Shown piece after piece: positions 9,571-17,610 of a stretch of 64,000 nucleotides of DNA (positions are counted from its first letter, which is position 1; the number at the start of each line of letters is the position of its first letter). The stretch spans positions 62,001 to 126,000 of the forward strand of contig NZ_AOFT01000009.1 of NCBI RefSeq assembly GCF_000348905.1. Reading direction: 5' to 3'. The stretch is from Bhargavaea cecembensis DSE10. Lineage in GTDB: Bacteria; Bacillota; Bacilli; Bacillales_A; Planococcaceae. The notes beneath the pieces were generated by a model that was not told the origin of the DNA, made no database searches, and was given only the letters and a program-made list of their open reading frames with translations. The translations under genes were made by a program, and so were the position numbers.

Positions 9571-10530
9571 TTGGAGTTTTATAAAGAACAGAACAGCAAC
9601 ATAAAGAAACCGGTGGTGAACGCAAAAACCATGACTGTCTCTAAACAGACATTGATTCTGATCCCGATCATTGTCGCGCTGTTGATCGTACCAACGAGCT
9701 ATATGCTGACTTTTGCCTATTATGCGTTCGGAACCAAATCCACGACACTGATGGATACCGCCAGCAAAGTTCTTTATCTGACAGAGCCGAATACCGCTCT
9801 TGAAGAAATGGAATTTGATATGGAGTTTTCCCTATTCTCAATGGATCTGTCATTTGATCAATACAAACAAGTCGGCGGTGAGCAATATCCAATCCGCCGT
9901 TATGACCTGCATTTTGTGCTTGACGATCTCGTGGATAAGGAAATGACCTCAAATCTTGAAAGGACACCGCCGAAGTTCCCGACTCAAACCAATCAGTGGC
10001 TTGTACACCCTGCGCAAGGGATGCCGGAATTCAACAGCGGACACGAATGGCAGGTACTTGCAGGGCTGCCTGACGAAACGGTTGTCGAAGCCTACCTATC
10101 ATTTAATGACCTCTATCAAGTGATTGATGTCAGAAGTGAGTTGCCGGGCATCGATGTTGTCTGGGCTGCCATCTACACCGGAACCGAGGATGAGATGCTG
10201 AGCGCGGATGGGGATGTCGTTTCACCGATCGGCTACCCGGTACAGCCTGACCGGACATACTGGTCCCCTTTCCGGGATTCAATGTCACATGAAGAGACGT
10301 TCCTTCAGATGCTGAAGGACATTCAGCCGTATGAGGAGCTTGCAGCGGAAGTCTCTTCCCATAAAAACCTGGAACTCGAGGAACGGATTGCATTTATTGA
10401 GGAAAACGGCTTTGACACTTACGGTGCGGTGATCACCGGACCGAAGAGAGAGGTTGAGGCACTGAAAGATTCGGCGTTGATCCGGCATATGAAACTGGGT
10501 GAGGTGAAACTGTGGAATTGGACAAAGTAA
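9571..10530 (+). CDS. Anti-sigma-factor-like membrane protein without a partner sigma gene
   Basis: The 319-residue protein has a short cytoplasmic head, one membrane segment (about residues 28-51) and a large outside part. The segment YLTEPNTALEEMEFDMEFSL followed by YKQVGGEQYPI resembles the Sigma_reg_N region of YhdL-type anti-sigma factors. IYTGTEDEM, GYPVQPDRTYWSP and HEETFLQMLKDI resemble Sigma_reg_C. The start is the TTG at 9571, 5 nt after GGAGGAG. Normally an ECF sigma gene lies directly upstream; here there is none, so it may be an orphan or may have another function. It overlaps the next gene by 19 nt. Confidence 0.65.
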   Translation: MEFYKEQNSNIKKPVVNAKTMTVSKQTLILIPIIVALLIVPTSYMLTFAYYAFGTKSTTLMDTASKVLYLTEPNTALEEMEFDMEFSLFSMDLSFDQYKQVGGEQYPIRRYDLHFVLDDLVDKEMTSNLERTPPKFPTQTNQWLVHPAQGMPEFNSGHEWQVLAGLPDETVVEAYLSFNDLYQVIDVRSELPGIDVVWAAIYTGTEDEMLSADGDVVSPIGYPVQPDRTYWSPFRDSMSHEETFLQMLKDIQPYEELAAEVSSHKNLELEERIAFIEENGFDTYGAVITGPKREVEALKDSALIRHMKLGEVKLWNWTK

Positions 10531-10805
10531 AACTTAAATCTTTTCAGGTGCTCGGATGGTTCAGTGTCATTGCAGGTATCGTTGCGCTGGCGCTTCTGAA
10601 CATAGCCATGCTGTCCGGATATGATCTGCCCATCACCAGCCAGCTCTCCTTCTGGATAACGGTCATTCTCATATCGGGCCTGATTTCCCTTTCCAACAGA
10701 CAAAGCCGTTCACTTGGTTTTTGGGGACTCGGAATCGCGGTTTACCTGGCGTTTTTCATTGCCGTGATTTTCATCCTTGGGTGGATCATCGTGCCGTTCC
10801 CCTGA
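10512..10805 (+). CDS. Small integral membrane protein
   Basis: The 97-residue protein has three predicted membrane segments (about residues 13-34, 45-60 and 70-95) and no motif I recognise. Translation begins at a GTG preceded by GAGGTG, inside the end of the anti-sigma-like gene, so the two are translationally coupled and probably work together. It may take the place of the small partner proteins found in some sigma/anti-sigma operons; that is inference. Confidence 0.65.
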   Translation: MELDKVKLKSFQVLGWFSVIAGIVALALLNIAMLSGYDLPITSQLSFWITVILISGLISLSNRQSRSLGFWGLGIAVYLAFFIAVIFILGWIIVPFP

Positions 10806-10832
10806 TGCAGGCACAAGCACAACACATAATAA

Positions 10833-10878
10833 AAAGACTGCAGGCCGGATGAGTGATACTTTCCGATCTGCAGTCTTT
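10833..10878. terminator. Bidirectional terminator
   Basis: Arms AAAGACTGCAG and CTGCAGTCTTT flank a 24-nt loop between two convergent genes (ends at 10805 and 10887). A and T runs on both sides allow use in both directions. Confidence 0.75.
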
Positions 10879-10886
10879 ATTATGAA

Positions 10887-12344
10887 TCAGCTTCTTGAAG
10901 TTGCGGCATCCGTTGCCGGTGCAGCGCCTTGCCGTGAAGTCTCCGCAGCCGAAGACCTCATGAACAACGAACAAATGAGGCCGATCACGGAAATGGCTGT
11001 CGTGAAGTAGAATGCATATTTTACACCGGATGTCAGCACTTCGGCTTCCGTTGCACCCGGAGCCGATGCGCCATACGCTGCCTGCCCTGCGGTGAAGAGG
11101 GTAATGGCTACTGCCGTCCCTGCAGCCCCTGCCACCTGGTTCAGTGTATTCATCGCGGCCGAGCCGTCCGCGTAAAGGGTCCGTGGCAATTGGTTCAGCC
11201 CATTTGTCTGGGACGGCATGGTGACCATCGTCAGACCGACAAACATCACTGCAAATGACACAAGAACCTGCCAGGCTGGGGTGGAAGCGGACAGGAATGC
11301 CAGGAACCCAAGATTGCCGAGCAGCACAAAGACAAAGCCGATGATGACGAAGTAGCGCGGCCCCCACTTGTCGAACAGAGATCCGACAATCGGGGACAAA
11401 ATGACATTCACCGCGTTGCCCGGAAGAAGAATCAGGCCAGCCGCAGCTGCGCTGAACAGCAGTGCCCCCTTCAGGTAGAGCGGAAGAAGGATGGCCGTTG
11501 CCAAGATGATCAGGATGCTGAGGAACATGATGAGCGTTCCGAGTGTGAACATCGGATACTTAAATACGGAGAGGCTGATCATCGGCTGGCTCATCCTTGT
11601 CTGCCGGATACCGAACAAAAGCAGTGCAATCAGTCCGACCAGAAGCGGTGCCCATACATAGACGGACGTGAAGGAATGCTCAGCCATCGTGCTAAGCGCA
11701 AAGATCAGTCCGCCAAAGCCGGCTGTCGAAAAAAGAATCGATAAGACATCAATGCGGGGTTTTGTGATTTCCGAGACGTTCACGATTTTCAGTGACGCGA
11801 AAATGATGAGGAACACATAAAAGATTGCACTCATCCAGAAAATATAGGGCCATCCCAGGGAAGTGATGATTACGCCCGATAGGGTCGGTCCAACTGCCGG
11901 GGCCGTCGTGATGACAAGGCCCATGAGCCCCATGACCACCCCGCGCCGGCTGACCGGGAAAATTAGCAGAACAACGCTCAGCATCACCGGAAGCAAAAGG
12001 CCCGTGCCGATCGCCTGGATGAGTCGCCCGGCAAGAAGAATACCAAAGGTCGGCGAGAATGCCGCGAGTAACGCACCTGCGAGCGAAATAGCGAGCCCGC
12101 CTATCACGAGCTGCCGTGTCGTAAACCATTTCATGAGAAGTGCCGAAACCGGCACGAGGATGGCCAAAACGAGCAGGTAGCCGGTCGTCAGCCACTGGGC
12201 GGTTGCCGGGAAGACCGAAAACTCGTCCATGATGTTAGTCAGTGCCATGTTGAGGGCAGTCTCGCCGAACAGGCCGATAAATGCGCCAAGCATCAGGATC
12301 AATGCCATCGTTTTGGGATTCTTCACTTGGATATGTGTTTCCAT
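10887..12344 (-). CDS. MFS drug exporter, DHA2 (EmrB/QacA-like) family
   Basis: The 485-residue protein has about 14 membrane segments, the DHA2 pattern of proton-driven multidrug exporters. LAGRLIQAIGTGLLLPVM near residue 105 is the family's conserved loop/motif C region, and SGVIITSLGWPYIFWM follows. It resembles LmrB/Mdr-type exporters of Bacilli, but the substrate cannot be told from sequence. No local regulator gene adjoins it. A palindrome lies about 220 nt upstream. Confidence 0.85.
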   Translation of the reverse strand: METHIQVKNPKTMALILMLGAFIGLFGETALNMALTNIMDEFSVFPATAQWLTTGYLLVLAILVPVSALLMKWFTTRQLVIGGLAISLAGALLAAFSPTFGILLAGRLIQAIGTGLLLPVMLSVVLLIFPVSRRGVVMGLMGLVITTAPAVGPTLSGVIITSLGWPYIFWMSAIFYVFLIIFASLKIVNVSEITKPRIDVLSILFSTAGFGGLIFALSTMAEHSFTSVYVWAPLLVGLIALLLFGIRQTRMSQPMISLSVFKYPMFTLGTLIMFLSILIILATAILLPLYLKGALLFSAAAAGLILLPGNAVNVILSPIVGSLFDKWGPRYFVIIGFVFVLLGNLGFLAFLSASTPAWQVLVSFAVMFVGLTMVTMPSQTNGLNQLPRTLYADGSAAMNTLNQVAGAAGTAVAITLFTAGQAAYGASAPGATEAEVLTSGVKYAFYFTTAISVIGLICSLFMRSSAAETSRQGAAPATDAATSRS

Positions 12345-12661
12345 ATTGCTCTCCTTTTACTAATACAGCCGGATTCCCCGGCAGGAGACGTGCCGTTCTC
12401 TTTCCTTGCAGCACGACCGTGCACATATGGAAATGACATCGCTCTTGATTAGTGTTCTTTGTTTTGGTCAGGGTTGATGAATTTGACCTTCCTCTGCCTC
12501 GCCGCCGTACACCTCCGGAAACGCCGATTCTCCAACCTTACCAAAAATTTTTTCTCAACGTCAACCCGGTTGACAAAATTTTTATTTCATGAGCACTCGG
12601 GCTTTTTCCGTTAAAAAACCTGCCGGAAAGGTGCTTCATGCCCTTTCCGGCAGGTTCGATT
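12345..12661. other. Intergenic region upstream of the MFS gene
   Basis: No gene is seen. It holds the kynB terminator and a perfect 15-bp palindrome, GTCAACCGGGTTGAC, at about 12560-12574, flanked by A/T runs. A TTGACG on the minus strand overlaps the palindrome, so it could be an operator over the MFS promoter. No good -10 was found. Confidence 0.4.
12617..12656 (-). terminator. kyn operon terminator
   Basis: A 15-bp perfect stem (AACCTGCCGGAAAGG and its complement) with a 10-nt loop is followed by a T-run on the minus strand, just after the kynB stop codon. Confidence 0.9.
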
Positions 12662-13291
12662 TTATGCTTTTTTGATGACGGCCCTAACCGGGCTCCCGTC
12701 AGCGCCATGGATGGCAAGCGGTAATGCAATGAAATCATAATCCCCCGGTTCAACATCAGCCAGCATCAGATTCTCGACGATATGGATGCCGTTGTCGCCG
12801 AGTGAATGGTGCGTCGGAAGTTCCTTGCTGTCGGTCCGGTCTACCGACGGGACGTCGATGCCCAAAAGGAAGATTCCCAATTCCCTGAGGTATGGGCCGA
12901 TATCCGGCAGGAGTTCGATGAATGTCTCCGGAAAGACAAGCGGGTTGTTCGTCTCCGATGATTTCAGGAGAAGCCGCTCCACCCCTTCCAGGTCATAGTC
13001 TTCCAGTTCAGAACGTCCGAGGGATGGGTGTGCTGTCACATCGATGACCCTTGCCCTTCCGATATAGGTGTTGACGTCCAGCTCATGCAATTTCCTGCCA
13101 GTCCCGTCAAAATGAAACGGGGCGTCTGCATGGGTCCCCATATGCAGGCTCGTCCGGATCTCACCGATGTTGACCGATCCGCTCTGCTCCTTCGTGACGC
13201 CGAGCTCAAAACGGAAAGGCGTGTCCCCGGGCCAGTGGGCCATATCGTTCGTGAGCGGCTGTGTAATATCGATCCATCTTTTTTTCTCCAT
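12662..13291 (-). CDS. kynB: Kynurenine formamidase
   Basis: It hydrolyses N-formylkynurenine to kynurenine and formate, the second step of tryptophan breakdown. The 209-residue length is that of bacterial KynB (cyclase-like metal hydrolases). The metal-binding motif HMGTHADAPFHF is present near residue 50, and IDVPSVD and the terminal AIHGADGSPVRA are typical. It is last of three genes, 16 nt after kynA. Formate released here could feed the fhs product encoded 7 kb away; that link is inference. Confidence 0.94.
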   Translation of the reverse strand: MEKKRWIDITQPLTNDMAHWPGDTPFRFELGVTKEQSGSVNIGEIRTSLHMGTHADAPFHFDGTGRKLHELDVNTYIGRARVIDVTAHPSLGRSELEDYDLEGVERLLLKSSETNNPLVFPETFIELLPDIGPYLRELGIFLLGIDVPSVDRTDSKELPTHHSLGDNGIHIVENLMLADVEPGDYDFIALPLAIHGADGSPVRAVIKKA

Positions 13292-13307
13292 GTCTCTTCT
13301 CCCCCTT

Positions 13308-14162
13308 TCAAAGTGTCGTCCTCAAGTCCCACAGTTCCGGGAAGAACCGGTGGTCAAGTACTTGCCTCAGGTAACCGACACCCGACGACCCTCCCGTGCC
13401 TTTCTTGAACCCGATGATGCGCTCAACTGTTTTCATATGGCGGAACCGCCATTGTTGGAGCCAGTCTTCCACGTCGACCATTTTCTCTGCCAGCTGGTAC
13501 AGATCCCAGTAACGGCCGACATCCCGGTATACTTCTTCCCATGCCGCCGCAACAGTGGGATCACCGGCATAGACGACTGTATAGTCCCGGTTGATCAGTT
13601 CCGGATTGATCGGGAAACCTTCTCTTGCCAGCGCTCCGATCGCTGCATCATACAGTCCCGGTGCACGGTAGGCCTCCTGCAGTTCCCGATGCACGTCCGG
13701 GTCTTTCTCATAGATTTTCAATATGGCTTCCGACTTGTAGCCGAGCGCGAACTCGATCAGCCTGTACTGATAGGACTGGAAGCCGGAAGCCCTGCCGAGG
13801 CTGTCCCGGAATTCCAGATATTCCGCAGGCGTCATCGTGGATAGCACATCCCAGGCCTGGATAATCTGCGACTGGATCTTCGAGACCCTTGCCAGCTTCT
13901 TGAACGCCGGCTGCATATCGTCTTTTCCGATGTCTTCAATGGAAGACCTGAGCTCATGCAGGATCAGCTTCATCCAGAGTTCACTCACCTGATGAATGAT
14001 GATGAACAGCATCTCGTCATGGTGCCCGGACAGCCGTTTTTGAGAAGAAAGAATCTGATCAAGTGACAGGTATTCACCATAAGTCATCGATTCCCTGAAG
14101 TCCGTATGGATGTCCTTTTCCTGTTCAAGTGCTTTTTTCAGGTCAGAAATTTTCTTGGGCAT
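13308..14162 (-). CDS. kynA: Tryptophan 2,3-dioxygenase
   Basis: This heme enzyme opens the indole ring of tryptophan to give N-formylkynurenine. The 284-residue protein has the family core [14 protein letters not shown] followed by [17 protein letters not shown], which lines the heme and substrate pocket, and a conserved end region with [12 protein letters not shown]. The gene lies 17 nt after kynU and 16 nt before kynB, so all three share a transcript. Confidence 0.95.
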   Translation of the reverse strand: MPKKISDLKKALEQEKDIHTDFRESMTYGEYLSLDQILSSQKRLSGHHDEMLFIIIHQVSELWMKLILHELRSSIEDIGKDDMQPAFKKLARVSKIQSQIIQAWDVLSTMTPAEYLEFRDSLGRASGFQSYQYRLIEFALGYKSEAILKIYEKDPDVHRELQEAYRAPGLYDAAIGALAREGFPINPELINRDYTVVYAGDPTVAAAWEEVYRDVGRYWDLYQLAEKMVDVEDWLQQWRFRHMKTVERIIGFKKGTGGSSGVGYLRQVLDHRFFPELWDLRTTL

Positions 14163-14179
14163 TGCACGCCCCTCCTTTG

Positions 14180-15454
14180 TCAGGCGACGATGCCGCGTTT
14201 GTTTTCAAATTTCTTGTACGCTTCCTCATCCATGATCTTCTTGAGAATCCGGATGGTTTCATAGACATCCTCGAATGAGTTATAGAGCGCAGCCGGCGCC
14301 AGCCGGATACCTTTTGGTGCCCTGAAATCAGGAATGACACCTTCCGCTTTCAGCGCACTGCAGATGCGTGCAGCCTCTTCATGTTCCAGATAGACATGGC
14401 CTCCCCGCCGGGAATCTTCCTTGGGGTTTGCCAGTTTGAAGCCATATCCGTCAAGTTCCTGATCAATCAGGTCCATCATGAAGCGCGTCAGTCCGAGCGA
14501 CTTTTCCCTCAGGCGTCCAAGGCCGGCTTCTTCGAAAAGCTCCAGCGAGCCGGCAAGCGGTGCCATGCTGAACATGTTCGGCGTCCCCACCTGATAAGCA
14601 CCCGCATGCACAGCCGCAGTCATGTCATGTTTCATGTCAAACTGTTTTTCCTTGTCGGAGCCGAACCAGCCGGCAAGTCCGGGAGCCGCCCCAAAATGAC
14701 GCTCATGGATAAACAAACCGCCAGTTGAACCCGGACCACCATTCAGGTATTTGTAGGTGCACCAGAATGCGAAGTCGGCTCCCCAGTCATGAAGGTCATG
14801 CTCCATCGCACCGACCGAATGGCAAAGATCGTATCCGATCAGGATGCCGTTCCGGTGTGCCGCTTCCGTCAGTGAAGGCATGTCGAGGACCTGCCCGCTC
14901 CGGTACAGCACCGACGGCAGGATTGCAATGGCAACTTCATCCGACATAGCGCTGATGATGTCTTCTTCCTCGATCAGATGACCGTCCCGGCTTTTTACAC
15001 TGATCAGATGTTCTTTTGGATCCAGCCCGCGGAGCTCCAGCTGGCTTTTGATCGCGTAAATATCACTCGGGAAATTGAGTTCGTCCGCCAGGATCTTCGT
15101 CCTCTTCCCTTCCGGCCTGAAGAATGTGGCCAGGATCTGATGCAGATTGGAGGTGGTCGACCCGGTCACCATCACCTCTTCAGGATTGGCTCCGACAAAC
15201 GGTGCCATTTTGGCAGAGAGCTCCTCCGGAAGATAAAACCAGGGGCGCTCTCCTCCTGTCCAGCCATTGATGCCATGCGCTTTCCAGGAATCCATCAGAT
15301 CCAGAAGTGCCCGCTCCGCCCGGCGGGACATCAGACCAAGCGAATTTCCGTCCATGTAAATCGTTTCCGGCTGTATGTAGAATTCTTCCCGGAAATCCTT
15401 CAGGCTGTCCTGCCGGTCAAGTTCCCTCGCCTCTTCCATAGTCCTCTTCGCCAT
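14180..15454 (-). CDS. kynU: Kynureninase
   Basis: This PLP enzyme cleaves kynurenine to anthranilate and alanine. [16 protein letters not shown] holds the PLP-binding lysine; [10 protein letters not shown] is the phosphate-binding stretch. I start at the ATG at 15454 (424 residues), 7 nt after AAAGGGGG; a longer frame reaches 15511 but lacks a binding site and gives an unconserved extension. As first gene of kynU-kynA-kynB it faces ilvA divergently. No 3-hydroxylase is seen, so the pathway should end at anthranilate. Confidence 0.95.
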   Translation of the reverse strand: MAKRTMEEARELDRQDSLKDFREEFYIQPETIYMDGNSLGLMSRRAERALLDLMDSWKAHGINGWTGGERPWFYLPEELSAKMAPFVGANPEEVMVTGSTTSNLHQILATFFRPEGKRTKILADELNFPSDIYAIKSQLELRGLDPKEHLISVKSRDGHLIEEEDIISAMSDEVAIAILPSVLYRSGQVLDMPSLTEAAHRNGILIGYDLCHSVGAMEHDLHDWGADFAFWCTYKYLNGGPGSTGGLFIHERHFGAAPGLAGWFGSDKEKQFDMKHDMTAAVHAGAYQVGTPNMFSMAPLAGSLELFEEAGLGRLREKSLGLTRFMMDLIDQELDGYGFKLANPKEDSRRGGHVYLEHEEAARICSALKAEGVIPDFRAPKGIRLAPAALYNSFEDVYETIRILKKIMDEEAYKKFENKRGIVA

Positions 15455-15506
15455 ATCATGGCCCCCTTTGCTGTTTACTCCGACTGTACGGCAATGCCGG
15501 AAACCT

Positions 15507-15520
15507 TGCAAGCGCTTTCC
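15507..15520. promoter_or_regulatory. Candidate cre (CcpA) site upstream of kynU
   Basis: TGCAAGCGCTTTCC differs from the symmetric cre sequence TGAAAGCGCTTTCA at two positions. It lies 53 nt upstream of the kynU start and downstream of the likely promoter, where CcpA usually represses. Carbon catabolite repression of tryptophan catabolism would make sense but is inferred. Confidence 0.6.
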
Positions 15521-15558
15521 GCAATAATGGCTAGTTTTTGAAGATATAATTGTACTCG

Positions 15559-15573
15559 AATCTTTAGAAAATT
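15559..15573. promoter_or_regulatory. Candidate CodY box between kynU and ilvA
   Basis: AATCTTTAGAAAATT matches the CodY consensus AATTTTCWGAAAATT at 13 of 15 positions. It lies between the divergent genes, 69 nt before ilvA. CodY control of ilvA is known in B. subtilis; control of the kyn genes would be new. Confidence 0.5.
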
Positions 15574-15641
15574 ACCGTGAGATTTAGCTTTATCCGTGAT
15601 AGAATAAAACCATTCAATTTCAAAAAAAGGTCGTGTTATGG

Positions 15642-16910
15642 ATGCCAGCTACAAATGAACGGACTAAATTGCTCCACGTGGAGGATATTCTGATCGCCTA
15701 CCAGAAGCTGAAGGAAGTCGTTGCACATACGCCTCTACAGCTGAATAAACGGCTTTCCGAAAAATACGGCTGCCGGATATACATCAAGCGCGAAGACCTT
15801 CAGCACGTCCGGTCGTTCAAGCTCCGGGGCGCCTACTACAAGATCAAATCTGTCGAGAACGAAGCCCGCGAAAAAGGCGTCGTCTGTGCAAGTGCAGGAA
15901 ACCACGCCCAGGGCGTCGCCTATGCATGTGCCGAACTCGGCATCGAAGGCAAGATTTTCATGCCTCAGACCACGCCGAAGCAGAAGATCAACCAGGTGAA
16001 AATGTTCGGCCGTGACCAGGTCGAGATCATCCTGACCGGTGATACGTTCGACGAATCCTCTGCCCAGGCACTTGCCTATAAAGAGGAGCACGGCCAGCTG
16101 TTCATCCATCCGTTCGATGATCCTGTCCTGATGGCCGGCCAGGGAACGGTCGCAGTCGAGATCCTGAATGACATCGAAGAACCTGCCGACTTCGTATTCG
16201 CATCCATCGGCGGCGGAGGGCTGATGTCCGGACTTGCCACCTACATGAAGAATGTCTCTCCGCAGACAAAAATGATCGGTGTGGAGCCGGCGGGCGCCGC
16301 CAGCATGAAAGCTTCCATTGAGAGCGGACAGGTTACTCCGCTCGCTTCCATCGATAAGTTCGTCGACGGGGCTGCCGTACAGACACCGGGATCCCTCACT
16401 TATGAGATCTGCAGCGAATATGTGGACGACATCCTTCCTATTCCGGAAGGCAAGGTGTGTACGGCTATCCTTGACCTGTACAATGAACATGCCATCGTGG
16501 CAGAGCCTGCCGGTGCTCTGCCGATTGCGGCGCTGGATGAATACAAGGATGAAATCAAAGGCAAAACCGTGGTCTGTGTGATCAGCGGCGGAAACAATGA
16601 CATCAGCCGCATGCAGGAAATCAGGGAAAAGTCCCTGATCCATGAAGGGCTCCTCCACTACTTCATTCTTGACTTCCCGCAGCGTGCGGGCGCACTCCGC
16701 CAGTTCCTGGACAATGTGCTTGGTCCCGATGATGATATCACGACGTTCGAATACACAAAGAAAAATAACAAAGAAAGCGGGCCGGCGATTGTCGGCATCG
16801 AGATCAAACATCCCGAAGACTACACAGGCCTGATCGAACGCATGACCACCCTCGGCTTCCCTTATAAAGAACTGAATAAAGACAGCTACCTTTTCGGCCT
16901 GCTGATCTGA
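15642..16910 (+). CDS. ilvA: Threonine dehydratase, biosynthetic type
   Basis: It deaminates threonine to 2-oxobutyrate, the first step to isoleucine. The PLP lysine is in VRSFKLRGAYYK, and the phosphate-binding loop is SIGGGGLMSGLA. The C-terminal ACT-like region (about residues 330-420) begins at LLHYFILDFPQRAGALRQFL, so feedback control is likely. I chose the ATG at 15642 (422 residues, the B. subtilis length) rather than the GTG at 15633, which is only 2 nt from the AAAGG. It is monocistronic, with a terminator directly after it. Confidence 0.95.
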   Translation: MPATNERTKLLHVEDILIAYQKLKEVVAHTPLQLNKRLSEKYGCRIYIKREDLQHVRSFKLRGAYYKIKSVENEAREKGVVCASAGNHAQGVAYACAELGIEGKIFMPQTTPKQKINQVKMFGRDQVEIILTGDTFDESSAQALAYKEEHGQLFIHPFDDPVLMAGQGTVAVEILNDIEEPADFVFASIGGGGLMSGLATYMKNVSPQTKMIGVEPAGAASMKASIESGQVTPLASIDKFVDGAAVQTPGSLTYEICSEYVDDILPIPEGKVCTAILDLYNEHAIVAEPAGALPIAALDEYKDEIKGKTVVCVISGGNNDISRMQEIREKSLIHEGLLHYFILDFPQRAGALRQFLDNVLGPDDDITTFEYTKKNNKESGPAIVGIEIKHPEDYTGLIERMTTLGFPYKELNKDSYLFGLLI

Positions 16911-16918
16911 CTCCATTG

Positions 16919-16946
16919 CTGTCCGGCGTTGCCGGACAGTTTTTTT
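16919..16946 (+). terminator. ilvA terminator
   Basis: A 9-bp stem CTGTCCGGC/GCCGGACAG with a 3-nt loop is followed by seven T residues, 8 nt after the ilvA stop codon. Confidence 0.9.
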
Positions 16947-16958
16947 CGGTTCATCCGG

Positions 16959-17531
16959 TCAGTCCTGTTCAAGTTTGTTTTTGACAAGTGCCAAGTCTTC
17001 GAGAAAGAGTTTATAGAGATTGGGACGGCGCCTGACCGCCAAGGGATGGTAGGCAACGGTCGTCTCATAACCGTTTACTCTATGCCAACTGCCCCGCAAT
17101 CCTTTCACATCCAGTTCGGGGTTCCCGAAAAACGATTGCACGGCGACATTTCCGAGGCAGAGGATAAGATCCGGCCGGTAAGTCCCCAGTTGTTCGTCCA
17201 GATGGCGCCGCATGCAAATGTCCCTCGCTTGTTCCTTGTCGTATTTCCGGACCGGCTTGCGTTTCAAGATATAGGTCACATAAAACAGCTTGTCGTCCAA
17301 TCCGGTTTCAGCGATGGCCTGCTGGAAGGTCTGCCGGGTTCCGCAGACAAACGGATCCCCCTCCCGGTCCTCCCGGGCACCCGGGTTGTCGAGAATCACC
17401 ATTATAGGCGCCTCCGGGTTCCCTTCTCCCCATACCATCCTCGTCCCGTGCCGGTCAAGCCCGCACTCCCTGCAATCCCGTTCACTTGCAGGAGTCGGAT
17501 CCTCCGGCCAGATTCGGGGGCAAAATGGCAT
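16959..17531 (-). CDS. Uracil-DNA glycosylase superfamily protein
   Basis: The 190-residue protein shows the two family signatures in weak form: VILDNPGAREDREGDPFV at motif 1 and AYHPLAVRRRPNL at motif 2. An N-terminal CRECG pair with further cysteines suggests a family 4-like Fe-S form, but the cysteine set is not clearly complete. Activity on uracil is therefore uncertain; many such Bacillales proteins are annotated only by fold. AAGGTGATG precedes the ATG. It stands alone between ilvA and the UvrA-like gene. Confidence 0.7.
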   Translation of the reverse strand: MPFCPRIWPEDPTPASERDCRECGLDRHGTRMVWGEGNPEAPIMVILDNPGAREDREGDPFVCGTRQTFQQAIAETGLDDKLFYVTYILKRKPVRKYDKEQARDICMRRHLDEQLGTYRPDLILCLGNVAVQSFFGNPELDVKGLRGSWHRVNGYETTVAYHPLAVRRRPNLYKLFLEDLALVKNKLEQD

Positions 17532-17610
17532 TTTTCATCACCTTCCCGTTCGTGTAAAGTACCTATAACGGACTTTTTATCTATAAACATTGCCCTGAAG
17601 GAGTGTCGTC

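Noticed and set aside
15735-16916. Minus-strand open frame of 393 codons
   Set aside because: It is antisense to ilvA, whose active-site motifs are clear on the plus strand; codon bias alone keeps it open.
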